DNA of 64,000 bases from Splendidivirga corallicola. GTDB lineage: Bacteria > Bacteroidota > Bacteroidia > Cytophagales > Cyclobacteriaceae. The translations under genes and the position numbers were made by a program. Positions 18,822-27,879 of this stretch are shown here, piece by piece (position 1 is the first letter of the stretch; each line of letters starts with the position of its first letter). The notes under the pieces were generated by a model that was not told the origin of the DNA, made no database searches, and saw only the letters and a list, made by a program, of their open reading frames with translations. The stretch is taken from the NCBI GenBank assembly GCA_030442035.1, contig JAUJEA010000011.1, positions 124,001-188,000 on the forward strand, given 5' to 3'.

Positions 18822-19670
18822 TTAATTTATCTTTTCCAGATATTCCTGCACCTTGGCATTCACCGCAGGATCATCTGTTATCTTCAATAAGTTCTCAAAC
18901 TGCTCTTGTGCCTTTTTAAATTTCTCTTGCTCAAAGTAACTGACACCCAAATAAAACTGACCTAATAGATTTTGAGGATAGTATTTAACCAAATTCTCAA
19001 ATCTGACCTGGGCCTTATCGAACTGACCTGATTGCATAGACAGTATGCCCAGATTATATAAAGCAGTCTCATTTTTAGGATCCTCCGCCAGGATTTCTCT
19101 CAACATCGTGATTCCCTTCATGGGGCTAGTGGAGGAGACATAGGTCATAGCCACTTTGGCTTTCACCTCCGAATTACCTGGTTCAATTTCGAGCACTTTG
19201 TCAAAATACGATCTTGCGCTTTCCGCAAGACGTTGTTGTTCGGCTATATTAACAGCAAAAGTGAAAGCTTTATAGTAACTCTCACCGGCTTTTAGCCAAT
19301 TATCTCTTTCTGGAAATCGTTCAGCAAAAGACGCCATATACCAGGCTGCACTATCATATCGATTAACGCTTTGGAACAGATTTTCTAAAGAGTCTGCAAA
19401 GATAGTACTTTTTTCGATTTCAACACTATTATTGAATTTTTCTCTTAATCTTACAATCAAATTCAGTGTTGATTCCGGAATTTCTCCGCTGTGAGTGAGA
19501 TTTTGATGACTATTGTTCTCAGTGGATGGGTCAGAAGTTCCTGGGTTTACAGTTGTCACGGAATCTGCTGGATCACGCACATCATTCTCCACCACTACTT
19601 TTGGCAGTTTATAGATGATAAATACCAAAACTATGGCAACAACGGTTAAAGAAACCCTAGCTTTCGACAT
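18822..19670 (-). CDS. membrane-anchored TPR protein
   Basis: This 282-residue protein has an N-terminal membrane anchor (ARVSLTVVAIVLVFIIYKL), a low-complexity Ser/Thr/Asn linker at about 35-65, and then tetratricopeptide repeats from about 100 to 280. Repeats include PGNSEVKAKVAMTYVSS, PKNETALYNLGILSMQSGQF and PQNLLGQFYLGVSYFEQEKF, each with the W/L-G-Y/A-F-A-P pattern. It probably faces the periplasm and acts as a protein-interaction scaffold. The ATG at 19670 lies only 10 nt after the U-run of the HU terminator, so expression may come from read-through or from a promoter overlapping HU. Confidence 0.88.
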   Translation of the reverse strand: MSKARVSLTVVAIVLVFIIYKLPKVVVENDVRDPADSVTTVNPGTSDPSTENNSHQNLTHSGEIPESTLNLIVRLREKFNNSVEIEKSTIFADSLENLFQSVNRYDSAAWYMASFAERFPERDNWLKAGESYYKAFTFAVNIAEQQRLAESARSYFDKVLEIEPGNSEVKAKVAMTYVSSTSPMKGITMLREILAEDPKNETALYNLGILSMQSGQFDKAQVRFENLVKYYPQNLLGQFYLGVSYFEQEKFKKAQEQFENLLKITDDPAVNAKVQEYLEKIN

Positions 19671-19679
19671 TTGAGAAAT

Positions 19680-19712
19680 AAAAAGCCTTGATAATTAGTA
19701 TTATATCAAGGC
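19680..19712 (-). terminator. intrinsic terminator of the HU gene
   Basis: On the minus strand GCCTTGATA (19712-19704) pairs with TATCAAGGC (19693-19685) across a 10-nt loop, followed directly by TTTTT (19684-19680). It starts 15 bp after the HU stop codon. Confidence 0.8.
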
Positions 19713-19726
19713 CCTTATTGGTTAGT

Positions 19727-20029
19727 TTAATTGTTTACAGCCTTAACTTTATCGCTTTTTTTGATCTTTTCCACGAACACTTTTGATGGTTTAAAACTAG
19801 GTATAAAGTGTTCAGCGATTTCAATTGCAGTGTTTTTCGAAATATTTCTGGCTATCTTCTTTGCTCTTTTCTTATTCACAAAACTCCCAAAACCTCTAAC
19901 ATAGATATTTTCACCTTCGGCCATAGAGCTTTTTACTACATTAAAAAAAGCCTCAACCGTCAGTTGAACATCATCCTTGGGTATTCCTGTTTTTTCAGAG
20001 ATTTGCGAAATTACTTCTGCCTTTGTCAC
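19727..20029 (-). CDS. HU/IHF-family DNA-binding protein
   Basis: This 100-residue nucleoid protein bends DNA as a dimer. It shows the family layout: N-terminal helices (TKAEVISQISEKTGIPKDDVQ), the core VEAFFNVVKSSMAEGENIYV, and the signature RGFGSFVNKKRAKKIARNI leading into the DNA-gripping beta-arm. The C-terminus is slightly longer than classical HU and lysine-rich. It has its own -7-like promoter element upstream and an intrinsic terminator downstream, so it looks like a single-gene unit. It is divergent from mutY. Confidence 0.95.
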   Translation of the reverse strand: MTKAEVISQISEKTGIPKDDVQLTVEAFFNVVKSSMAEGENIYVRGFGSFVNKKRAKKIARNISKNTAIEIAEHFIPSFKPSKVFVEKIKKSDKVKAVNN

Positions 20030-20081
20030 TTCTTTAAAATTTAATTCTTAAAAAAATTATATCCAACTATTTTTGAGCTGA

Positions 20082-20089
20082 CAAAGTTA
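20082..20089 (-). promoter_or_regulatory. -7 box of the HU gene
   Basis: On the minus strand this reads TAACTTTG, a full match to TAnnTTTG, 53 bp before the HU ATG. No clear TTTG is present at the -33 position. Confidence 0.4.
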
Positions 20090-20173
20090 TAGCTTCATTC
20101 TTGAATTTAAAAACTTAAAAAATAAAATATGCCTCTTAAATTGAGGTATTTATTACATGAATATTAAAAAAAC

Positions 20174-21250
20174 TTGAATACAGATACTATAAATTTTAGT
20201 TACAGATTAATAGACTGGTACGGGTCCCATAAAAGAGAGCTTCCTTGGAGAAATACAAGTGACCCATATATTATTTGGCTTTCGGAGATTATACTACAAC
20301 AAACACGTGTACAACAGGGATTACCCTATTTTAATCGATTCATTGACAGCTATCCTACGGTTAATGATTTGGCAAAGGCCCCTGAACAAGAGGTGCTACG
20401 GTTGTGGCAGGGTCTTGGGTATTATTCAAGAGCCAGAAATCTACATGCTTGCGCCAAAATAGTTGTCGAAGAGTTTGGAGGTAGGTTTCCATCGAACTAT
20501 AAGGAACTTTTACGATTAAAAGGAGTCGGCAAATATACAGCGGCTGCAATTGCATCTTTTGCATTTAGAGAAAAGGTCCCTGTGATCGATGGGAACGTTT
20601 ATCGCGTTCTTTCCAGGATCTTCGGAATTAAGGAAGACATTCTGGGGGCCAAAGCATATTCCACCTTTTACAAAGTAGCCTCTGAGCTAATTTCAGACGA
20701 CAGACCAGATACTTTTAATCAGGCCATCATGGAGTTTGGCGCACTGCATTGTACTCCAAATTCACCGGCATGTGATAGTTGCCCTTTTAACAGTATGTGT
20801 TATGCCTTTGCTCATAAACAACAAAATGCTTTACCGGTTAAACAAAAAAAAGTAAAGGTAAAGAAGCGCTATTTCCATTATATGGTAGTTAGCCACAATG
20901 GAAACATATTTATGAAAGAAAGAGGGCCTAAGGATATCTGGCAGGGTTTATATGATTTCTATCTCATAGAAAAAGACCGTTTTTTGGATACCAATGATTT
21001 GTTAAATGATCCGTTGATCAATATTATGCTTAAAGGTGGCGCGACATTGGAAGAAGAATCAAAAGAATACAAACATGTTTTAACTCACCAACGTATATTT
21101 GCCAAGTTTTATCATTTAAATTCCAGACATGTCAACGACTTAAAGGACGCCTTAAGGGAGCTCAGAATGGGATTTTTTAGTATTGAAGAGATCAAAAATT
21201 TACCAAAACCCATTTTGATTGACAACTATTTGAATGAACATTTTTTTTGA
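20174..21250 (+). CDS. mutY: A/G-specific adenine glycosylase MutY
   Basis: MutY removes adenine mispaired with 8-oxoguanine. Length 358 aa. WLSEIILQQTRV holds the catalytic glutamate E38. The helix-hairpin-helix is LKGVGKYTAAAI (about 115-126) and PVIDGNVYRVLSRIFG contains the catalytic aspartate D139. The 4Fe-4S cluster ligands are complete as C-x6-C-x2-C-x5-C (CTPNSPACDSCPFNSMC). The C-terminal 120 residues form the NUDIX-like 8-oxoG recognition domain. The start is TTG 20174; the ATG at 20157 is in another frame and closes after six codons. It leads the plus-strand run mutY, ssb, gldE, gldD, recG, a common order in Bacteroidota. Confidence 0.96.
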   Translation: MNTDTINFSYRLIDWYGSHKRELPWRNTSDPYIIWLSEIILQQTRVQQGLPYFNRFIDSYPTVNDLAKAPEQEVLRLWQGLGYYSRARNLHACAKIVVEEFGGRFPSNYKELLRLKGVGKYTAAAIASFAFREKVPVIDGNVYRVLSRIFGIKEDILGAKAYSTFYKVASELISDDRPDTFNQAIMEFGALHCTPNSPACDSCPFNSMCYAFAHKQQNALPVKQKKVKVKKRYFHYMVVSHNGNIFMKERGPKDIWQGLYDFYLIEKDRFLDTNDLLNDPLINIMLKGGATLEEESKEYKHVLTHQRIFAKFYHLNSRHVNDLKDALRELRMGFFSIEEIKNLPKPILIDNYLNEHFF

Positions 21251-21299
21251 CTAATTTTAAATTAGTAATGAAATATTTAACTAACAAAACAAAACCAGC

Positions 21300-21749
21300 A
21301 TGGCAGGAGTAAACAAAGTAATCCTAATTGGAAATCTGGGTAGGGACCCTGAGGTGCGCCATTTAGAAAATGGTACCGCAGTGGCCAGTTTTTCCATAGC
21401 AACAACAGAGTCCTACAAAGATAGGAACACCGGTGAACGAAAAGATATCACCGATTGGCACAATATCGTTTTATGGAGAGGTCTGGCTGAAATAGCTGAG
21501 AAATTCCTTAAAAAAGGTAGCCAGGTATATATCGAAGGCAAACTGAAAACACGTTCCTGGGAAGACAAAGATGGAAACACCAGGTACACAACGGAAGTTG
21601 TCGGCGACAACATGACGATGCTCGGGGGACGAGGATCAGCGGAAAACGCCCCGCCTCCACAGGCATCAGGCGATCAGTTGCGTGAAACGGCTAGTGAAAC
21701 TGGCACGATAGATCAGAATTCCGAAGAAATCGATGATCTGCCTTTTTGA
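21300..21749 (+). CDS. ssb: single-stranded DNA-binding protein
   Basis: SSB coats single-stranded DNA during replication and repair. The 149-residue protein has the OB fold at residues 1-110 ([61 protein letters not shown]), a short flexible linker, and the acidic C-terminal partner-docking tail ending DDLPF. It follows mutY by 49 bp and precedes gldE by 21 bp. Confidence 0.97.
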   Translation: MAGVNKVILIGNLGRDPEVRHLENGTAVASFSIATTESYKDRNTGERKDITDWHNIVLWRGLAEIAEKFLKKGSQVYIEGKLKTRSWEDKDGNTRYTTEVVGDNMTMLGGRGSAENAPPPQASGDQLRETASETGTIDQNSEEIDDLPF

Positions 21750-21770
21750 TGTTTAACTAAAGATTGAATT

Positions 21771-23108
21771 TTGGGAGAAACGATCGATGAACCTCCCTCG
21801 GGGGTTCTACTATTCTTTAACTTATTTGATAATCCAGTATTCTTCTTCTCGCTAAGCGGATTGTTATTGCTTGCATTATTGATTCTTTCAGCAATTATCT
21901 CAGGATCAGAAGTGGCATTTTTTTCACTTAGCTCGAAGGATATAGCCAAGTGCAGGAGTAGTAAGAGTACTCAAGAGCATAATATTGTGCTTCTACTCGA
22001 TCATCCTAAAAGACTTCTGGCCACTATCCTGATTTTGAATAATCTGGTTAATGTGGCCTTTGTTATTTTATCTACTTACGTTTCCTGGGCAATATTTGGA
22101 GGTTCTGGCACCAATGACGTTTTAGTTGTATTCATTCTTACTGTTGTGAATACTTTTGCTATAGTGCTTTTCGGAGAGATTATTCCTAAAGTTTATGCCA
22201 ATCAGAATAATCTGCAATTTGCCAAAAGAACCACTAAACTCTGGCAAATATGTGGCAGCATTTTTCATCCACTATCTTGGTTGTTAATGTCTCTGTCATC
22301 TATAATCGAAAAGCGGGTAGAGAAAAAAGGCTACGATATTTCAATGGATGAGCTTGGACATGCCTTGGAAATTACCACGGACGAACACACCTCGGAAGAA
22401 GAAAAAGAAATCCTCAAGGGTATCGTAAATTTTGGATCACTAACAGTAAAACAAGTGATGCATTCAAGATTGGACATTACGGCTTTTGATATTGAAATTG
22501 ATTTTCATACGCTCGTCCAAAGGATTAATGAACTAGGCTACTCCAGGATACCAGTGTATAGAGAAACCATTGACAAGATAGAAGGGATACTATATGTAAA
22601 AGATCTTTTGCCACATCTTGATATGGATAAGGATTTTGCCTGGCAAAATTTGCTTAGATCAGGATTTTTCGTTCCCGAAAGCAAAAAAATTGATTCTTTG
22701 TTAAGAGACTTTCAGGAAAAAAGAGTGCATATGGCTATTGTAGTGGATGAATATGGTGGAACATCCGGATTGCTAACAATGGAAGATATCATAGAAGAGA
22801 TTGTAGGGGAGATCAATGATGAATTTGATGAGGATGATGTTGTTTATAACAAACTCGATGACCAAACATTTATCTTTGAAGGGAAAACTTCACTAAATGA
22901 TTTTTGCAAAGTTATCAACGAAGAAGCTTCTATTTTTGAAGAGGTGAAAGGAGAAAGTGAATCACTGGGAGGGCTTCTTCTGGAGCTTCATTCAAAAATG
23001 CCAAGAGCAGGAGATAAAATAAATTTTGATAAATTCGTTTTTACCATTGTCTCTGTTGATTCAAAAAGAATAAAACGCATCAGGGTATATATCAAAACAC
23101 CGGCATAA
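21771..23108 (+). CDS. gldE: gliding motility-associated protein GldE, CNNM/CorC-like
   Basis: GldE is a membrane protein paired with GldD in Bacteroidota gliding. It has the layout of the HlyC/CorC family. The DUF21/CNNM membrane domain is at about 20-200 with four hydrophobic segments (SGLLLLALLILSAIISGSEV and others). A CBS pair is at about 205-335 (VMHSRLDITAFD, GYSRIPVYRETIDKIEGILY, VDEYGGTSGLLTMEDIIEEI), and the C-terminal CorC/HlyC domain spans about 350-440. It begins with TTG 21771; neither of the nearby ATG codons is in frame. It is followed by gldD after 39 bp, the gldE-gldD order expected. Confidence 0.93.
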   Translation: MGETIDEPPSGVLLFFNLFDNPVFFFSLSGLLLLALLILSAIISGSEVAFFSLSSKDIAKCRSSKSTQEHNIVLLLDHPKRLLATILILNNLVNVAFVILSTYVSWAIFGGSGTNDVLVVFILTVVNTFAIVLFGEIIPKVYANQNNLQFAKRTTKLWQICGSIFHPLSWLLMSLSSIIEKRVEKKGYDISMDELGHALEITTDEHTSEEEKEILKGIVNFGSLTVKQVMHSRLDITAFDIEIDFHTLVQRINELGYSRIPVYRETIDKIEGILYVKDLLPHLDMDKDFAWQNLLRSGFFVPESKKIDSLLRDFQEKRVHMAIVVDEYGGTSGLLTMEDIIEEIVGEINDEFDEDDVVYNKLDDQTFIFEGKTSLNDFCKVINEEASIFEEVKGESESLGGLLLELHSKMPRAGDKINFDKFVFTIVSVDSKRIKRIRVYIKTPA

Positions 23109-23131
23109 CATAAATTATACTTTCAAAATTG

Positions 23132-23139
23132 TAGTTTTG
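23132..23139 (+). promoter_or_regulatory. -7-like box just upstream of gldD
   Basis: TAGTTTTG matches TAnnTTTG and lies 8 bp before the gldD ATG. If used, it would give an almost leaderless gldD mRNA. No TTTG is seen at -33, so this could be chance in AT-rich DNA. Confidence 0.25.
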
Positions 23140-23147
23140 CTGCCAAT

Positions 23148-23807
23148 ATGAAATTTGAGCTTAGAAAGATTAAAATCACGGAACTTGCTTTAATATCCAT
23201 GTTATGTGTTGCGGTTGCCGGATGCAAAGATCACTATTTACCTAAAAGAAAAGGCTACAACAGGATTGACTTACCTACACAGGCTTACGTTCAACTACCA
23301 GACAGTTTTCCATTTTCTTTCGAATATTCAAAACATGCACTGTTGCTTAATGATACGTCTGATTTAGCAGAGCGGTATTGGGCCAATCTCTATTATAAGG
23401 AAATGGGGGCTACAATTCAGATTACTTATAAACCCATTGAGGCCGATCAAAAACGTCTGGAAGATTATCTGGGAGATTCTTATAATTTAACTTCAAAGCA
23501 CCAGATCAAAGCATATTCCATTGAGGAAAGTGTTCAGGAAAATCCATACGGACATACCGTTGCCATCCAGGAAATTAGTGGGGAAGTTCCCAGTCAGTAT
23601 CAATTTTTTATAACAGATTCAACTAACAACTTCCTAAGATGTGCCCTTTATTTTCGGACCGCCACAAAAAACGATTCCCTCGCGCCTATTATTGAATATG
23701 TCAAAAAAGATATTCACCATATGATCAATACATTTGATTGGTCCAATGTTCAGGTTGATACCTATTCCAATCAACTGGATAAACTAAGAAGCGGTCATCG
23801 TCAATGA
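23148..23807 (+). CDS. gldD: gliding motility lipoprotein GldD
   Basis: GldD is an envelope lipoprotein essential for gliding. The 219-residue protein has a lipoprotein signal with the lipid cysteine in [13 protein letters not shown], then the conserved GldD segment [18 protein letters not shown] followed by [11 protein letters not shown]. The middle region ([15 protein letters not shown]) and the C-terminal helix ([15 protein letters not shown]) also fit the family. It is 39 bp after gldE and ends 3 bp before recG, so the three genes are likely cotranscribed. Confidence 0.93.
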   Translation: MKFELRKIKITELALISMLCVAVAGCKDHYLPKRKGYNRIDLPTQAYVQLPDSFPFSFEYSKHALLLNDTSDLAERYWANLYYKEMGATIQITYKPIEADQKRLEDYLGDSYNLTSKHQIKAYSIEESVQENPYGHTVAIQEISGEVPSQYQFFITDSTNNFLRCALYFRTATKNDSLAPIIEYVKKDIHHMINTFDWSNVQVDTYSNQLDKLRSGHRQ

Positions 23808-23810
23808 TTT

Positions 23811-25904
23811 ATGGCCAGTTTTTTTGAAACACGAATTGAATTTCTTAAAGGGGTAGGTCCTCAGAAAGCAGCGCTTCTCAACAAAGAATTAAATATTTAC
23901 ACCTACTCCGAACTCATTCAACATTATCCTTTTCGGTATGAGGACAGAACTCGTTTTTATAAGATCAATGAGATCAATGCCGAAATGCCTTTTATTCAGA
24001 TCAAGGGTAGGATAAAGCACCTTGAAACTGTTGGAGCTCAACGAAAGAAACGCCTTGTTGCTTATTTCAGTGATGGGGAAGATGAAATTGAACTGGTATG
24101 GTTCAAAGGAATCAATTGGGTAGCCAAAAAACTAAGCACCGGAATCGATTATGTGGTTTTCGGCAAGGCCAGTCTCTTCGGAAGAAAGCTGAACATGGCT
24201 CATCCTGAAATTGAGCCCTTAACGACTAAAAATGATCAGGGCGGTTTTCTACAACCAGTATATTCAACTACCGAAAAACTGAAGAATCGCTTTCTTGATA
24301 GCCGGGCTATTTCAAAATTGCAACGTGCTTTAATGGAAATTGCTCACTCCAGAATTAGAGAAACCCTTCCTCCAAATCTAATTGCTCAATACAGGCTAGT
24401 GTCGAAAAAGGATGCTTTACTCAATATTCACTTTCCCAAAAATCAAGAGCTACTCCAAAGAGCAAAATTCAGACTTAAATTTGAAGAACTATTCTTTGTT
24501 CAACTAAGGTTGTTAAAATTAAAGGTTACACGTCTTGAAAAATTCCGAGGACAAATTTTTGATGATACCTCCAAGCTGACCGAATTCTATCATAAACATC
24601 TGCCCTTCGACCTTACAAACGCTCAGAAAAGAGTTATCAAAGAAATTTATCGTGACATGAAATCCGGCAAGCAAATGAACCGTCTATTGCAAGGAGATGT
24701 GGGAAGTGGAAAAACCATTGTTGCCTTCATTTGTGTATTGATCGCCATAGCCAATGGAGGTCAGGCTGCCTTAATGGCGCCAACCGAAATATTAGCCAAT
24801 CAGCATTTTCAGGGCTTGTCAGAATTTGCTGAAAAGATGGGTCTGAAAATTTCACTATTAACGGGCTCAACAAAAACAAAAAAACGTAGAGAAATCCATG
24901 AAGCTCTTGAGGAAGGCGCACTCAATATTCTTGTAGGTACCCATGCGTTGCTGGAGGAAAAAGTGAAATTCAAAAACCTGGGACTAGCCATTATTGATGA
25001 GCAGCATAGATTTGGTGTTGCACAACGTGCCAAATTATGGAAGAAAAATGAAGATTTTGTTCCACATGTTCTTGTCATGACTGCTACACCTATTCCACGG
25101 ACATTGGCTATGACCCTTTATGGTGACCTCGATATCTCAGTCATTGACGAACTACCGGCTGGCAGAAAGCCTATTGAAACAGTCCATCGATATGATGCAA
25201 ACCGGTTAAAAGTATTTGACTTTCTAAGAAAACAGATTGGTCTTGGCAGACAGGTATACATTGTTTATCCGCTGATTGAAGAATCTGCCAAAATGGATCT
25301 TAAGCACCTGGAAGATGGTTACGAGAGTATTAGCCGGGCTTTCTCCGAATTTCATTTAAGCATCGTGCACGGAAAAATGAAGGCAGATGCCAAAGAATAT
25401 GAAATGGAACGTTTTGTAAAGGGCGAAACACAGATCATGGTTGCCACAACGGTTATCGAGGTTGGTGTTAACGTGCCCAATGCTTCAGTGATGATCATAG
25501 AAAATGCAGAACGATTTGGGCTTGCTCAATTGCATCAATTGAGAGGAAGAGTTGGCCGGGGAGCGGATCAGTCGTATTGCATTTTAATGAGTGATTATAA
25601 ACTGAGCAAGGAGGCCAGGATAAGGATCGACACCATGGTCAGGACCAATAATGGCTTTGAAATTGCCGATGTAGATCTCAAATTAAGAGGGCCGGGCGAT
25701 ATTACAGGAACTCAGCAAAGCGGTCTGCTTGACCTCGCTATTGCTGACTTAGCGAAAGATGGACAAATATTGCAATTGGCACGGGATGCGGCTATTACTT
25801 TGTTAAATAAGGATCCGGAATTGAAACTTCCGGAACACACCAATATCATACAACAAATCAATAGCATGAAAAAACATGAGGTTAACTGGAGCAGGGTTAG
25901 TTAA
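23811..25904 (+). CDS. recG: ATP-dependent DNA helicase RecG
   Basis: RecG reverses stalled replication forks and processes recombination intermediates. The 697-residue length is standard. The N-terminal wedge/OB domain is at about 1-190 (YSELIQHYPFRYEDRTRFY). The helicase core has LLQGDVGSGKTIVA (Walker A, near residue 300), IIDEQHRFGVAQR (DEQH box), VMTATPIPRTLAMT (motif III), VATTVIEVGVNVPNA (motif V), and HQLRGRVGRGADQSY (motif VI). The C-terminal RecG domain includes DLKLRGPGDITGTQQSG. ATG 23811 lies 3 bp after the gldD stop. Confidence 0.97.
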   Translation: MASFFETRIEFLKGVGPQKAALLNKELNIYTYSELIQHYPFRYEDRTRFYKINEINAEMPFIQIKGRIKHLETVGAQRKKRLVAYFSDGEDEIELVWFKGINWVAKKLSTGIDYVVFGKASLFGRKLNMAHPEIEPLTTKNDQGGFLQPVYSTTEKLKNRFLDSRAISKLQRALMEIAHSRIRETLPPNLIAQYRLVSKKDALLNIHFPKNQELLQRAKFRLKFEELFFVQLRLLKLKVTRLEKFRGQIFDDTSKLTEFYHKHLPFDLTNAQKRVIKEIYRDMKSGKQMNRLLQGDVGSGKTIVAFICVLIAIANGGQAALMAPTEILANQHFQGLSEFAEKMGLKISLLTGSTKTKKRREIHEALEEGALNILVGTHALLEEKVKFKNLGLAIIDEQHRFGVAQRAKLWKKNEDFVPHVLVMTATPIPRTLAMTLYGDLDISVIDELPAGRKPIETVHRYDANRLKVFDFLRKQIGLGRQVYIVYPLIEESAKMDLKHLEDGYESISRAFSEFHLSIVHGKMKADAKEYEMERFVKGETQIMVATTVIEVGVNVPNASVMIIENAERFGLAQLHQLRGRVGRGADQSYCILMSDYKLSKEARIRIDTMVRTNNGFEIADVDLKLRGPGDITGTQQSGLLDLAIADLAKDGQILQLARDAAITLLNKDPELKLPEHTNIIQQINSMKKHEVNWSRVS

Positions 25905-25983
25905 TGCCATTGGAATGATGTGCTGGAATCACATCGGCCAACAAATAAGAATTACCGGTATGGCCTGATAACCGAATAATTAC

Positions 25984-26763
25984 CTAATTACTTCCGCTGA
26001 ACCAGTCTTTGAACATAGCCACTTTATCACGACTCACAATAATTTCTCTGGCAAAATCTCTTTCTAAAGTTATTTTTAAGCGGCTGTTGGAATAAATTAA
26101 AACATCCTTTATCGCATTGATGTTTAGAATAAAACTTCTATTCGCTCTAAAAAAGACCGTTGGATCAAGCATTTCTTCAAGAGATTCCAGTTTGTAGTCA
26201 ATAATGAATTTCCTTCCCTCTTGCGTGAGCAAATAAGCTGTTCTTCCTTCAGCATAAAATAACTCTATGTTATCGGTTGTGATGGATTTTATGTGTTCCC
26301 CCACTTTCACCATGAACCTATTTTTATATGCACTATCTTTTAAAATCGACAATGCCCGCCTGATTTCAGTAAGCTGACTATTCTGAGAAGAAGGATTCAA
26401 CGTAGATCGTAGTTTCTCAATTTTATCAAGACTATGAGCCAGGGAATCAAAAGTTATAGGCTTCAAAAGATAATCCAATCCGTTTACCTTAAATGCATCA
26501 ATCGCATATTCATTGTAGGCTGTAGTAAAAATGATGGGCTTATTAACTTCTACTCTATCAAATATTTCAAAACTTAAACCATCAGCCAATTGAATATCCA
26601 TGAACAGGATATCAATTTCGTTTTGATTACGCTTGAGCCAGCTGACCGCTTTTTCGATACTAGACAAAACTTCGATGATCTCATTGTTGGCATCATACTT
26701 TTTTAAATGCCGCTCCAGTTTTTCTGCGGCAGGTTTTTCATCTTCAATTATTGCAATTTTCAT
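25984..26763 (-). CDS. LytTR-type response regulator
   Basis: This 259-residue regulator has a receiver domain (1-120) with IIEDEKPAAEKL, the phospho-accepting aspartate D56 in ILFMDIQLADG, the conserved threonine in IIFTTAYNEYAIDAF and the lysine in YLLKPITFDSL. The LytTR DNA-binding domain is at about 160-255 (ENIELFYAEGRTAYLL-like segment, then YKLESLEEMLDPTVFFRANR). The start is ATG 26763 rather than the upstream TTG at 26772, because IAIIEDE is the conserved beginning of the receiver fold. It is the last gene of a three-gene set with two LytS-like kinases upstream and probably works with them. Confidence 0.94.
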   Translation of the reverse strand: MKIAIIEDEKPAAEKLERHLKKYDANNEIIEVLSSIEKAVSWLKRNQNEIDILFMDIQLADGLSFEIFDRVEVNKPIIFTTAYNEYAIDAFKVNGLDYLLKPITFDSLAHSLDKIEKLRSTLNPSSQNSQLTEIRRALSILKDSAYKNRFMVKVGEHIKSITTDNIELFYAEGRTAYLLTQEGRKFIIDYKLESLEEMLDPTVFFRANRSFILNINAIKDVLIYSNSRLKITLERDFAREIIVSRDKVAMFKDWFSGSN

Positions 26764-26806
26764 TAATTTCAAGTTTTAACCCGAACAATCCGGGGATTTA
26801 TCGAGA

Positions 26807-27868
26807 TCAATCGATCAATACTTCCTCTTCTTTGAAGCTCAATAAGGGAACTTTGATAAATGACTCATTGTATGCCTTGACCTCCATAACAGGTTTATCT
26901 GTAAAAAATGCATATGCCTCCTGAACATTATCAAACCGATCCTTTATATTACCATCTATCAATAGTCGGTCATTCAACGTTTTTTCCAATACAAGATATT
27001 CCTCGTCCCATTCCAAATAACAAATTATCTTCAAAGGTTGGTTTTTAGCAATTATGGAGCTGTTAACAATGTATTCGATCAGAGAAATCAATGCCCCAGT
27101 CATGATTTGTCTTTGATGATCTTCAGCATCGATTTCAAACTCAAATTGAATCAATCCGTCATGTTTTTCATTGAGCACATACAATAGATGTTTCGCAGCA
27201 TCAAGCTCCAATTTCAGATCCACAAATTCATTCCGGCGATTATCCAGGACATATCTGTAGATATGGCTCAAATGATCGATAAAGGTCTCGGAATCTTCAG
27301 CGCTTCTATACAAAAGCGATATGAGTGTTTCAAGGCTTCCATATAGCAGATCAGGATTAATTTCATTGTTGAATGTCCTTAGCCTGTACTCCAGTGTTTT
27401 TCTCTCAACGTTCTCTTTCTCGAATATGGCACTGTTCTGAATATTTAAATACAGAAATCCAATGTAGAGCAGGTTATATAGTATGCTGGAAACAATGAAA
27501 ATGGAAGCCAGTATAATAAGCTCTGTTTGAAAAGAACTGTATCCGATAACATAGGCGAAATAGATGCTGAAAACAGCGGTACTAATCACTATAGAGAGCA
27601 CAACATTGATCAGTAATTGGACGACAATGCGAGAAGTCAGGTTTTGCTGGGCAGGAAGAAATCGATCTAGTAACAGGATCGTTATACGCATTCCTTCAAA
27701 TAATAAATACGTAACTCCGATACAAATCCAAACTTCCTGTGTGAAAAAGTTCTCTTCAAGCTGGCTTATACTATCATTAGCCATGAGCACCATCAAATAT
27801 GCCAGCACACCGTAAATCGGTGGGCTAATCAACCGGAAAAAAATATGATTTATGAATACCTTTTTCAC
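26807..27868 (-). CDS. degenerate LytS-type histidine kinase (putative pseudokinase)
   Basis: The layout copies the gene next to it: four N-terminal membrane segments (about 10-30, 47-67, 80-110, 113-142), a coiled linker, then a His_kinase/HATPase region. The usual phospho-site motif (N-P-H-F-L-F-N) is here INPDLLYGSLETL, so the histidine is replaced by aspartate D173. The ATP-binding N box (VENAxKH) is replaced by LISLIEYIVNSSIIAK, and the glycine-rich G box is absent (IKDRFDNVQEAYAFF). It should not autophosphorylate. The start is GTG 27868, 11 bp after the kinase stop. It may dimerise with the intact kinase or act as a sensor decoy. The gene shows no frameshift, so it is maintained. Confidence 0.88.
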   Translation of the reverse strand: MKKVFINHIFFRLISPPIYGVLAYLMVLMANDSISQLEENFFTQEVWICIGVTYLLFEGMRITILLLDRFLPAQQNLTSRIVVQLLINVVLSIVISTAVFSIYFAYVIGYSSFQTELIILASIFIVSSILYNLLYIGFLYLNIQNSAIFEKENVERKTLEYRLRTFNNEINPDLLYGSLETLISLLYRSAEDSETFIDHLSHIYRYVLDNRRNEFVDLKLELDAAKHLLYVLNEKHDGLIQFEFEIDAEDHQRQIMTGALISLIEYIVNSSIIAKNQPLKIICYLEWDEEYLVLEKTLNDRLLIDGNIKDRFDNVQEAYAFFTDKPVMEVKAYNESFIKVPLLSFKEEEVLID

Positions 27869-27879
27869 CGTAGATTAAT

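Noticed and set aside
20157-20177. ATG at 20157 as the mutY start
   Set aside because: It is in a different frame and hits TGA after six codons.
25917-25935. GATGTG/CACATC hairpin between recG and the LytTR gene
   Set aside because: A 6-bp stem without T-run in a convergent spacer; likely chance.
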